A stretch of 64,000 nt of DNA from contig NC_071334.1 of the NCBI RefSeq assembly GCF_027744825.2, forward strand, positions 4,885,937 through 4,949,936, written 5' to 3'. This stretch comes from Synchiropus splendidus. Its lineage: Eukaryota > Chordata > Actinopteri > Syngnathiformes > Callionymidae. The translations under genes were made by a program, and so were the position numbers. The notes beneath the pieces were generated by a model. That model worked only from the letters and a program-made list of their open reading frames with translations, ran no database searches and had not been told where the DNA came from. Shown in pieces: positions 1 to 10,769 of this stretch (positions within the stretch are counted from its first letter, which is position 1; the number at the start of each line of letters is the position of its first letter).

Positions 1-519
1 CTCACACAAAAGACGGCGGAGCAAGGAATGCGATATTGTTCTATCTGCCAGTCCAAACACCTCTCCAGGTGACTGCACGTCACTACTCTTCCCACTCGCG
101 CGGTCTGTGCTGACCTGCGATGCCTCAACACTCCTGCAAATGTCCAGGGCAAAGGTTGAAACCACCTCCTCCAGAGCACGAGCTACTTCCATTCATGGAT
201 ATTTTGTCATATGTCCAAGTGTTTTCCACCTCTGTTTCAAAGCTCTGGGTGGATTTGGAGGAATTGTGTACGACATATCAACTGTAAAGGTTTTGAATTG
301 TAATCACATGACAGGAAATGTAGTTACACACTCACTCACACACACACACACAGACAGTCAAAGGCACACACACATGCAGTCCATCATCACCAATAAGAGT
401 CTGTCCTCCTGTTTTCTGCAGCCCTTGGGGATTTGTCAGTGCTCGTCAACCAACCGTGTCAAGCGTGACAGTCGTCCAGATGTCTCCCGCTGCCACAGCG
501 ATGACAGGAAGGACAGGAG

Positions 520-562
<43 letters not shown>

Positions 563-1439
563 TGGAGGGTCCTCCTCGTCTGACGACGGGACCTTCACAG
601 TCAAATCCAGAGACGGCCATGTTGACAAGCTCCAAAACAGTGGATTCATCTCTAGTGCTTCTTCAGGGAATAACACAACTTTGAGAAAGTCAGTACCTGT
701 TGGTGCAGAACCCCGTTTTAAGTCCATTCGATGACAGATTTTATATGAGAATGCACTTCTGAGCAGATGTTTCTGATGAAGACTAATGCTTAATGGTGTT
801 ATTTTCGATTATTATTTTGTTCATCTAAGGTCACACAGACAGACGACAAGTGTCTGCAAGTACTTTATGGCCACATGTTAGGCTTGTTGTCTTTGGGGTC
901 AAGTATCAAGTGATATATTATTTTCATCTTTGCGCTTGTGTGTGTTTTTTCTTTTTTGATGTACTTGAATTGACTGAATTGCTTCTTCAACAATATTTTT
1001 TATTCCGACGTGATTGACATCTCAGCGGTGAGTGGCGAGGAATTCGCTCTTATTTTAGCGGCGTCGGAGCATGGAGGCGGCAGCACAGACTTGGTGTGAG
1101 TTCTCTGGACTACTTACATTCATTCTATTTTCCACCTGGCAAAAATAATGCCACGCCTGCGTTTGGCATGTTCCCAGGGTTATTCATGCTTTCATATTCA
1201 CCTGCCAGGACGACTGTAACTCACTGGCGTCAACAAGAAACTGGCTCAGAACTCAGCAGCGAGGCTTCTAACTGGATCCAACAGCAGATCACTTCACTGG
1301 CTCCCTCTCTGCTTTAGAATCTTGGCCTTGATTCTGACCCGCTATGAGACAGCACGTCCTCAGGTGGGTCCTTGCTCTCTGTAAGTCAGGGCTCCTACCA
1401 CCACCTTTAAAACGCTCCATCTTCCATGCTTATCTGTTG
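1..1439. other. Non-coding stretch with simple repeats
   Basis: No gene is recognised here. A CA-rich tract lies near 325-375 and a (GA)n tract at 520-561. Frames that cross these tracts give low-complexity peptides of Thr-His or Arg-Glu and are not genes. The rest is mixed-composition single-copy sequence without a start, splice and frame combination that I would defend. Confidence 0.6.
520..561. repeat. (GA)n microsatellite
   Basis: About 40 bp of nearly pure GA/AG dinucleotide, interrupted once by a C near the start. It creates long Arg-Glu frames on one strand and Ser-Leu frames on the other, which should be ignored as protein. Confidence 0.95.
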
Positions 1440-1930
1440 CTGGGTCGCGAAGACAGCAGCTTCAAAAAGTCACACTCTTCTCCCGGGCAACATCCACCAG
1501 CTTCAACTGGGGGATCCCGAGACGCTCCCAGGCCAGTGAAGAGAGCTCATCCCTCCACCTGGTCCTGGGTCGACCCATCGGTCTCCTCCCAGCTGCCCGA
1601 AACACCTCCAAAGGAAGGCCTCCAGGGGGCGTCCTTATGTGCTGCCCGAACCACCTTAACTGACTCCTCTCAATGCAGAGAAGCAGAAGCTCTACTCTGA
1701 GTCTCTCCCAGGTGACATAACTTCTCGTCCTGTCTCTGAGGGAGACGCCTGCCACCTGTTGGAGAAAACTCACTGTAGTCGCTTGTATCTGCGATCTCGT
1801 TCTTTCGTTCTTTTGACCCACGGCTCATGGTAAGGGTCAGGACCAAGACTGATCAGCAAAATAGAGAGCTTTGCCTTTTGGCTTAGCTCTCTCTTACACA
1901 CAATAGTGCGGTAGCGCGCTCTGAACTTGC
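1440..1930 (-). pseudogene. Decayed LINE 3' end (reverse transcriptase C-terminal region)
   Basis: Read on the minus strand, 1462-1821 encodes 119 residues. It keeps the block RSQLRWFGQHIRTPPG, then GRPRTRWRDELSSLAWERLGIP, which is the C-terminal part downstream of the reverse transcriptase domain in a very common teleost non-LTR retrotransposon. DNA similarity to the 42.6-kb copy extends past the frame to about 1930, through the sequence for the basic KxxLSxYRS-type segment. There are no upstream catalytic motifs. The copy is 5'-truncated, with frameshifts and no autonomous function. The family name (RTE-, Rex- or L2-like) cannot be fixed without a library search. Confidence 0.8.
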
Positions 1931-3734
1931 CTTTGGGCAGCATCGCCCCATTTTCCGACTATGGCTGAGTTGATATCCAACCACATTCATGTCCCCAGTA
2001 TAGATGTGCGTGCGACATCATTCTGAAAATGTTTAATTTCTGCTTATTCTGGAAAGCACTTTGTGAACACTGTTCTGAAAGGTACTGTAGCAATGTTTTA
2101 TTGTATTTGTAAAGCACATTTCAGTTACCCAAATAGCTGTACAGAGTGGTAGTGAGGGCGTGACAACATTTCAGGTGGACTAGAATCAAAGGCCCAATTC
2201 CTTAAAAGTCAGACGAAAGCAAAAAGTGAAGCCGAGCACTGGACGACACAGAACACTGGGTTGCTGATTGTCTTCTGACATCAAACCAGGGACCTGCACG
2301 ATGAAACATCACGAGATTGATAAGAGCAACAGGAAATCGTGAAGCATTTCGGTGCAAATAGTCAGCGTGAGTGAGGCTTCATGCCAACAATTGTGCTTGT
2401 TTGACGGTACACTCATATGTGGTGGGGGCATGCTGGGGCGCAGATCCAAAAGGATGGTGGTCTGTGCCAGGAAGTGCTCTGAAAAGTGCACGTGAGAGCT
2501 TGCAGCGCCAATCAGTCTGTACTGAGGCTGTCAATGGGCTCATTAGCTCTCATTACGGGCAGCTCTTTGGGCACCTGGGCGTCCTTCAGAGCTCCACAGG
2601 TGGGAGGTGAGGGACAATGTGGGCAAGAAGGCCATAACCAACACACAGAGAGAATGAAGGGCAGGAAGAGCTAGTCGAGGTTTATTGTGTCTGAGGGTAG
2701 TTTCAGTCACAACTGCCACACCTGCGGTGAAGGTAACTAACATAACTGTTAACTCAACTGAGGGACTCGCTCAGCTTTGTGGAACGCTCACTTTTATTTT
2801 GCCAGTTACCAGAAACTAACAAAGATGTGTGGGATTCAGGGAGTCCTTCAACAAATTTGGGTTACAGTGTGTGTGTGGTTTTTTACTGTAAGATTTACCA
2901 CCCCATGAAGACAATGCAGGAAGAACGATCGAACAAATGTGGGAAAATAATGCAATGTAATGTCACATTTAACCAAGACATACTGATCGACTGCTGTGTG
3001 GCCTTCATTTATCGGCAAGCTCTCGGTGGAGCAAGGTTCAGTATGATGTGAAAAGGAAAAAATTATCTTAAAATGATGACACTGCGTGGAAAAAAAAAAG
3101 CTTCATGTCAGTTTCACTGTGAGACTCCAGCTTGACACTAATTATTTTTAACTTTTGAAACTCCAGGAGCTCGAAAGATCAAAACGTCATGTCAAAACGT
3201 CAAAGGATATGTAAAAGAAATAAGACTCCTTAAGTGTGTCTTTAGAAGCAGCTCAGAGGATCCAGTGGAGTCTGGGGACGCCGACTTGTCTTTGAAACAA
3301 GGAGCGCTTTTTTCCTTATCCCGAAAAGAGAAAGACACAGATTCACCAGAGGTGAATTCCAACAAAGGCGGCGGTAAATAACGCTAAAGCACAGCTAAAT
3401 AAATAATGTCGTGAGTATCCCCAGAGTCCTCCCACTGCTGCCAGCTCTGTTTCCCACATTAGGATAAGAGTTTGTTCTTGTTACAAAACACCAAAACATG
3501 CGACAAACAGCCATCTGTCGCAAGGCTGATTTTAGGAACGTATCAAACATCTTTACATGGAAGGCAAACCGTCAGCATTTCCTTGTCGTCGTATATCACA
3601 GTCATGACATCAAAGCCTTCTATAAGACAGTCCTACAGTACAGTAGTCTAGGAACCAACAGCTCAGCCCAGCACCAGACGATGGCGCTACTCCAGGTGAC
3701 AAGCAGAAACAGAATCTGCAACTAACTGGGAGTA
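1931..3734. other. No gene seen
   Basis: Mixed single-copy sequence with short chance frames of 60-90 codons only. I see no repeat, hairpin or promoter signal that I can support. Confidence 0.5.
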
Positions 3735-4090
3735 ATCCTGACCTTGGGCAATCTGACTTTTGCGTCCTATACTGACGACAAAGGCAGCTTTCAGCGTTGC
3801 ATATTGACAGATGGGCAGCACGACCCGTGAAACAAAGGCAGAGGTTGGGGTTTAGGTAACCCAAGGGATGGTGTTCCACTCATTCTATGTTTAATAACGT
3901 ATCAATTGCTATATAAAGGCCATCAAACTTGACATCACTAAGGAGGAGAGCCACATAAGGGGTTATAAATAACAACTGCTAGCCAGTGTGATTCAATGAA
4001 GACACCTTCAGCATGTCTCCCTGTGATGCTCCCCGCTTCACATATTCTTGCATCTTCTGCTTGTCACACTCTGTGATGCACGATCTGGAC
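3735..4090 (+). mobile_element. Family B foldback-type element, left-half copy
   Basis: The copy shows the family order. First comes the segment around TTTTGCGTCCTATACTGACG (3759-3778), then the AAAGGCAGC block and a GGTTGGGGTTTAGGTAA segment. These are followed by the CCAAGGGATGGTGTTCCACTCATTCTA-type block, ending with the AAGGAGGAGAGCCACATAAGGGG region and an AATGAAGA segment near 3995. The same order recurs near 24.0 and 47.8 kb. No frame is maintained between copies, so it is non-coding. The inverted right arm seen in other copies is missing here. Confidence 0.75.
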
Positions 4091-4157
4091 CTGCATGGAA
4101 CTAAAACATTTTTTTCTCTCCCCATTTAAACTGCATTGGTTGCAATACATATTAAAA

Positions 4158-4875
4158 TACAGTGGTACCTACTTTTCGAACGTCCTGGAATTAGAACAAA
4201 TCAGAGTTCGAACAAAAATTTCGATATTTTTTTGCTTCGGATTTCGCACGAAAATCCAGAACACAAACACCCCCGAAAAAAGCCGGAAAAAACATAACGT
4301 GCGCGGACCGATCAGCTGACCCACGAGGCACTTTGTTATTGTGTATAACGCAGCCTCTGTATGCAGACGTGTCCCGTTAGCTCCATTTACTGACTGTTTT
4401 TTCTTCATATTGAGGTGTAAAACCTTTCCTGTCTCCACACTGGACCGTGGTAGAGTGTCACAGGGGAGGTGCTGGAACGCTCACTCCAGGGTTTGATGTC
4501 CTGTTGTGGGCTGGAGCTGGGACAGGGATGAGGCCAGTCTGGGACAGAGCGTGACTTGGTTTACGACTTTGTCACAGCCAAACTGCACAGAAGCGCACAT
4601 GCAGAGCTGGACACGCACCGGGCACCTCTTCACTTCTGGAGAGACCTCACTCACTCGGCAACCCCTCCCACATGCAGCGGCCACACACATAGAGGAACAG
4701 CCACCTGCAGCAGACACTCTACATTCACTCCTACAAAAGACTATTTTAAGGCTTGGAACGCATTAGTTCTTTTTCTATTCATTGTAATGGGAAAAATCCA
4801 TTCAGAATGCGAACAAATCGCTTCTGGAACGGCCGTCTGGAACGGATTGTGGTCGAGAACTGAGGTAACACTGTA
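4158..4875 (+). mobile_element. TA-flanked inverted-repeat DNA element (pogo/Tigger-like, non-autonomous)
   Basis: The left end reads CAGTGGTACCTACTTTTCGAAC from 4160. The right end, on the reverse strand, reads CAGTGTTACCTCAGTTCTCGAC, giving inverted termini of about 22 bp. TA dinucleotides flank both ends (4158-4159 and 4874-4875), as expected of Tc1/mariner-superfamily target duplication. Subterminal TTCGAAC-like sequences recur on both sides. No transposase frame is present in the 714-bp body, so it would need an enzyme supplied in trans. Superfamily assignment rests on the TA target and the terminal sequence only. Confidence 0.6.
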
Positions 4876-4924
4876 TATTGTGTTGTATACTGTATATGTT
4901 GGTGTAGTTGACCTTTGTGTCCTG

Positions 4925-5107
4925 TAGTGATGGGCAGATGACACAGTGGCCTAATTTTTAGAGACCACTAGATGGCACTCTTGGTTCAGAAATGATGTAA
5001 GGTTTCAATGAATTAGTAGCAGCAGATACCGCCATCTGGTGGCCTCTGAAAATCAGAGCAGTTTCATGAAACCTCGTCAACCCTTCAACACCGTGTCATG
5101 AAACCAT
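4925..5107 (+). mobile_element. Family A short element carrying two CTCF-like motifs
   Basis: Starts with the family end TAGTGATGGGCAGATGA and finishes with GTTTCATGAAACCTCGTC followed by a short duplicated end. Two inward-facing 15-mers match CCASYAGRKGGCRSY exactly: 4965-4979 on the plus strand and 5028-5042 on the minus strand. The copy immediately abuts a family B copy. It is non-coding. Confidence 0.75.
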
Positions 5108-5457
5108 GACCAGGTGCCCTGTACTGACGAAAAAGGCAGCCAGCTACGCATTAGGTTTTCAAATGAAACATATGTTCTGCCTTTCGGGCAGAGCGACACA
5201 TAAAATAAAGATGGAGGTTTGGATGAGGTAAAGCATGGGATGGTGCTCCATTCATCACATGTGTAACAACGTGTCAGTAGCTATTCAAGCAACTGTGACT
5301 GTACCATAGTGACTTTTGGTACAGTCACTGAGGAGGAGAGCCACGTAGTATGCAATGTGTATGCGTTAGCATGCAACTAGCCTTTGTCCTCAGTATAGCA
5401 CACAAAAGTCCACTTTCCCGCCGTCAATATATGACGCCATAGGAGTGTGGATGGGCT
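5108..5457 (+). mobile_element. Family B foldback-type element, near complete
   Basis: The left arm has CCTGTACTGACGAAAAAGGC (5119-5138). The centre has AAGCATGGGATGGTGCTCCA (5232-5251) and the AGGAGGAGAGCCACGTA segment. The right arm is inverted: CCTTTGTCCTCAGTATAGC (5382-5400), then CAAAAGTCCACTTTCC and a segment ending in ATGACGCCATAGGAGTG. The arms are imperfect reverse complements of each other, which is the basis for calling it foldback or MITE-like. Confidence 0.7.
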
Positions 5458-6690
5458 GGTTTTTCCCTGCATTTTTGTTTATTGCCTCAAATATTTGGAA
5501 TGTGAACTACTTAGAAAAGTGAATTTCATATTTTGTCTTTTTCCACCGACACTAACAAACTCTTTTGAAGGCATCATTTTGAAGTTCAATGTGTAACGAA
5601 CAATAGTCGATAAAGAGCATCAAGGTTTCATCATGCATTAAAAATTGTTTGCTCGTAATTATCAAAATGGACCAATTTGCAATATAATTGAGCAAAAGAT
5701 TCACATGTATCCGACAACAGCATCAACTTTCACCGTGTCCTTCAAAAGTAAGACAGAGAGCTTCAAAACACCATCAAGAAACTGGAACTTATCGCATCGA
5801 GATATCCTGTTCGTAACCGGGTTTGTTTTCGTCAGCAGCAAAATTGGCCACTTATACCACCGGTTTGGTTAAAAAGGGAATTAATTCCATTTTGCATCAT
5901 TTTTTCAATTATTTCATTTGTGTGGCAAAGCAAGACATTATAAAAGGATAATGGTCTGCTTCTTGCTCATGTTAGGCCTGAGGTTGACACGTAACCCTGG
6001 ACAAAGGTGCTTCATAATACATCACAATGACTCATGGAAAGGTCTGTTCTGAAGGAGCGCCACCTTCAGGTCGTACCTAGTAGCTTGCATGACGCTCAGA
6101 AACCATCATTATTGCGTTAGTCCGGCAAAGTTCGGACTTTGAAAATGCACGTAAACAGCGTAGTCCGACTGCTGGAGAGGATTTTTTTCGGAGTCAGACT
6201 ACGTGGCCTGCACAATGTGATCAATAGCTGGACTACGCCAGTGTTGCACTTCTTTTATGTTATTGTAAATAAAACAAAGAAAACGTTGGAAGAACTTATC
6301 TGATGTTGGAAGGACTTATCTTCAGAATATCCGTTCTTTATGGAGCTTGTGGGTCTGAATGAGACAAATGAACGTCCATGTGCACCTGCGAGAGTCACTC
6401 TGAGGTGGGGACAGTTCAATATACTCAAAAAACAAATCTGTCCAATGTCTCATAGACAGGGAAGGGAGGACAAAAACAACACCTTCATCTTCCTTCACTC
6501 ATGTCGCTAGTTCTCACTAGAAGATGAGAAGGTTTGTTGGTTTAAGGAGACGACATCACCTCCATGTTAGCAACCGTTAGCATGGTTGCGAAGTGAGGGC
6601 TCTGCACTTCAGATACTCGACATCTATCATCCTTGTGATACAAGGAAAAAAGTTTTATTCAGAAACTTGCGAGTTCAACCCAAGACCCTT
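5458..6690. other. No gene seen
   Basis: AT-rich single-copy sequence. The longest frame (5645-5872, 75 codons) has no recognisable domain and no splice context. Confidence 0.5.
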
Positions 6691-7240
6691 CTGAAGGAAG
6701 CGTGTTGACGGTGAGGCCGTTGAAACCATGGATCTGATCATCACGCGTTGATTCTGGATCTGCCATAAGGGTTGTAAAGAGATCTCATCCCTCCTCCTGG
6801 TCCTGGGTCGACCCCTCACTCTGCTCCCAGCTGGCCGTGCCTGAAACACCTCCAAAAGTAGGCGTCATCATGAGATGCCCGAACCACCTCAGCTGACTCC
6901 TCCCAGCAGTGGCTCTATTCCGAGTCTCTCCCGAGTCACCATATCTCGAAGGGAGACTCTGCCACATGCCGGAGCAAACTCATTTCAGCCACTTGGATCC
7001 GGGATCTCCTTCTTTCGGTCATGACCCACAGCTCATGACCGTAGGTGAGGGTTGGGATGAAGATTGATCTGTAAATAGAGAGCTTTGCCTTTTGGCTCAG
7101 CTCTCTCTTATACACAACAGTGCAACAGAGCCACTGCAATGCCGTCCCTGCTGCTCCAATTCACTGTCCAACTCCCTTTGACCCCCACTGGAGAGCAAGA
7201 CCCCAAGACACTAAAAGTCCTCAAACCCACATTCAATAAT
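6691..7240 (-). pseudogene. Decayed LINE 3' end
   Basis: Same family as the copy at 1.44 kb. Minus-strand frames 6785-6967 and 6936-7139 encode SQLRWFGHLM and KAKLSIYRSIFIPTLTYGHELWVMTERRRSRIQVAEMSLLRHVA. The two blocks lie in different frames, so at least one indel has disrupted the gene. A region near 7180-7230 still matches the segment upstream of these blocks (EQDPKTLK-type DNA in the antisense frame). It is truncated at the 5' side and lacks a reverse transcriptase catalytic motif. Confidence 0.8.
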
Positions 7241-7768
7241 ACCTCCACTTCATACCTTTACACTTTCTTTGGTGTTTTCATCAGAGGGGGTTGATGTGTC
7301 TTATTTGGTCTCTCAAGTTGTTCAGGGGTTTCTGTTTTTGCATCTTGTGAGACCTCTGGGCCCAAACCTGGGGTTGCCCGGTGAGAGGACTGCACTCTGT
7401 GCTTCCACCGCAGCGGACTTTCCACTGAGTTGTTGCTGAGCCTTGTCAAGTGCGTGATTAGTTTTGTTGCAGCCTTGAGTGAAACATTTCCTTGAAGATA
7501 TGGCTTCGCTGCAAGTGCCTCTACTTGGCCAACACCATATCATATCATGATCCCAAATCCAGTCTTTTCTATCGTGGCGCAGCATGATTGAAAGATGACA
7601 AATAAACTGGAATGTAATGCATATAAATAGTTGTCGACAGAGAAGTTCACATCACTCATGCCTTCAAGGCGAATGAGAATTTCTGTTGCTGGAAAGTACA
7701 CGTTTTTCATCCATTTTTGTTAACAAAAAAATGAATAAAATAATGAATAAAATCCTATTTTAGATATC
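7241..7768. other. No gene seen
   Basis: Only short chance frames. No repeat relationship to the rest of the window was noticed. Confidence 0.45.

Positions 7769-7839
<71 letters not shown>
7769..7839. repeat. (CA)n(TA)n compound microsatellite
   Basis: A short CA run (about 7769-7785) passes directly into roughly 54 bp of TA. The 60-codon minus frame across it, rich in Tyr-Ile, is an artefact. Confidence 0.95.
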
Positions 7840-7841
<2 letters not shown>

Positions 7842-10090
7842 GCCGGCATTTTTATTCTCAAGTGATTCCGACTTAACAAATGTGCTGTAGCACGAGACCT
7901 GGGGCAAACAGGTGAAACAAAGTGATTCCACAGTGAGAACAAAAGCTCTACAAAGTGCTGCTGGATTTATGTTTAGGCTGCTAAGTAGGACAGAATCGCT
8001 TTAAAAAGCAATGAGTATAGAGGGAAGTCTGGAACATAAACTTTTAGTGCCTTCTCTGGGAGAGACTGAGGGGAAGGCGAGGAAGAATAAAAAAAAAAAA
8101 AACGGTTTAAACAAGTTCAAATGCAGCGCAGTGGAATATAAACCAAGAGGTCCCGTTCACTTCACAGGGTGCTACTCTAGTTTACAAAGAGAGAATTCAA
8201 GTGTTGCACCTGCCATGTATGAATTCTGCTCAGGGTTTCCCGCTTGAAGAAACACACACTCGAGGGGGTTAACAATATAACAAGTCTATCCTTATTCATA
8301 GACCTGGGCTATACAGACTTCTCCCGGGTGCCATATGCAACATCAAATGGCATTTCAACAGTAAATATTTTTGAGAAAAAGGAGGTGATTCAAACTGTGG
8401 AAATGTGTAATGTAATGCATGTAAGATTGGACCCAAAATGCAGCACATGAAGAAGGAAAAAAGAAAGCGGTAGCAGGAAGCGGAGCGGAGGATGAAACAT
8501 GGCAGGTGGGATGCAAAGACGGGGAGGATGAGGAAGAGTTGCAGTGGATGAGAGGAAGGCGATGTCAGCTCGTGGCATCTGAAACAGAAGCATTGTTCTT
8601 GTCGGAAGATGAGTCAATAGTCAGGGAGGAACATATCAAGACTGAGGACGTACGATAAGCCGGTGGCATGTACGGTCTGTGATGGAAAGTGATCAAAATA
8701 TTCACCGTATCACTGCAGCACCATTCTTTTTCCTTGGTTTTTATTGATCCATCATGCTTTTAACAGTCTTTTAAACAGCCATGTCTATATCAAAACATTG
8801 TCATTCATTTCCTAAAATTATTAAAGGAAGTATTGAAAGTGTGACGCCGTGGCACGACAAGTATATTTATTTATTTATTTCGTTGTTTATGTATTTGTTA
8901 TGGGAGCACTTGGTCCAGTCAGGTGCCTGCTGCTGCACGGTGTATTCAGCTATATACTACAGTCATCTGTCCCCCAAGGCTCCACCTCTCAATGACTTCT
9001 GACACCATTCCTGGTCACCTCCTCATCACCATCGGCCCCTGTGGCAAACACAAGACTGAACTCTAAACTGGTTACTGGTTGAGTTTTCGGGAGAGAGTCG
9101 CAGTGTAGTCAGCGTCCAGGAGGAGCTGCAGGCTCAGTAGCTGACTGTGAGGGCGGTTCTCACCGAAGCATTCGCAGAATCTCCACTATCTGCGGGGATC
9201 ACTTTGACTCCAGACAAAGGCAGGAGGATGTCTCAGCCAGGCAATTTGCAATTTCAAATCAATGGGTCACAATCATGCGCTGCACCTTCTGAAACAGGAG
9301 GCGGCGAGTTGCTGGTCAGAAATGTGACGATTGATTATATGGCTTTAGGTAAAGGGACCATATTGTGCTGATCAATAACAAGATGAATCATTTATTTGTA
9401 TGTATATTGCAACATGGGAAAAAATGTTCTCACATTCTCACCCATTTTTGAAAAGAGGCCGACCACCAAACACCCCAACACAGGATTCCTGACGTCAGGA
9501 AGTAAAAACGTATTCGTGTAAACCCGCTCAAAGGATTTTCGAAGACTGGGAACCTGGAGCTGTTGTCACTGAAGTGAATGTGATACTTTTGCCAACACCA
9601 ATAAACACCTTTTGGAATGAATAAAAAGGTTCACTTATGTATACGGGAACTGAGTCTCTGTATATTTGCAGTAGACTGTGGGATTGTTGGATCGGCCATT
9701 TTTGTAGTCCCTGCTTCTCTTCTCATTTGAATCGCAGCCAGTATGTACATCAACTAAATATAACTTTTTTTCATCATGCTTCTGTAATGGTAAGCAAGAT
9801 TCGATTGTAAAAGAAAAAAATATATACAACAAGGCCCCGTTAACATGATACAAAAAGGGGCAATAGCGACACATAGTGCGATCACAGAGAAGAAAGACAA
9901 GATAAAACCTTCCAAAATGACTCAGTCTGGCCATAAAAGTGTCTTGTAAATAATGGTTGCATTTGTTCAGTATACCATCGATCTGTGAAGAAAGTTGAAA
10001 GTTTATCATGGAAACACTGAAATGGTGGTTCTGTTTCGGCCTCTAACTGTTTGCTGAGCTGGGCCTTTCACTCCGATGCTGAGTTTCAAA
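7840..10090. other. No gene seen; mostly single-copy
   Basis: Contains an A-run near 8091-8102 and a short TTTA run near 8867-8880. A 124-codon minus frame (9635-10009) has ordinary residue composition but no domain that I recognise, no splice sites that I could pair and no sign of codon bias. I leave it unannotated. Confidence 0.45.
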
Positions 10091-10106
10091 AAGGGATAAG
10101 GAAAAT

Positions 10107-10765
10107 AAGGTATCTATCGCCTTTGTCCTGAAGTCTGTTACAGGGCTCCGTATGTACTCATAGAACTAGAGTTACATCCAGGTAAATAGTATTTATATAT
10201 TGTACATTTTCCGCCCTCTAATAGACTTTGATATTAGTTTATTGCTAATAAGGTGTGTGTCGCCTCTGTCCTCAAGTCTGTTAGAGGGCTCCGTATGTAC
10301 TCATAGAACTAGAGTTACATCCAGGTAAATAGTATTTATATATTGTACATGCTCCGCCCTCTAATAGACTTTGATATTAGTTTATTGCTAAAAAGGTATG
10401 TATTGCCTCTGTCCTGAAGTCTGTTAGAGGGCTCCGTATGTACTCATAGAACTAGAGTTACATCCAGGTAAATAGTATTTATATATTGTACATGCTCCAC
10501 CCTCTAATGGACTTTGATATTAGTTTATTGCTAAAAAGGTATCTATCGCCTTTGTCCTGAAGTCTGTTAGAGGGCTCCGTATGTACTCATAGAACTAGAG
10601 TTACATCCAGGTAAATAGTATTTATATATTGTACATGCTCCGCCCTCTAATAGACTTCGATATTCGTTTATTGCTAATAAGGTATGTATCGCCTCTGTCC
10701 TGAAGTCTGTTAGAGGGCTCCGTATGTCCTCATAGAACTGGAGTTACATCCAGGTAACTGGTATT
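10107..10765 (+). repeat. 143-bp tandem repeat, about 4.6 units
   Basis: The marker AGGGCTCCGTATGTACTCAT starts at about 10142, 10285, 10428, 10571 and 10714, a constant period of 143 bp. Units are very similar, with scattered substitutions such as TATCTATCGCC versus TATGTATCGCC at the unit junction. The last unit breaks off after GTTACATCCAGGTAACTGG. Each unit also holds a loose inverted pair, AGTCTGTTAGAGGGC and CGCCCTCTAATAGACT, about 75 bp apart, so each repeat could fold. No coding frame spans the units. Confidence 0.95.
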
Positions 10766-10769
10766 TCTG

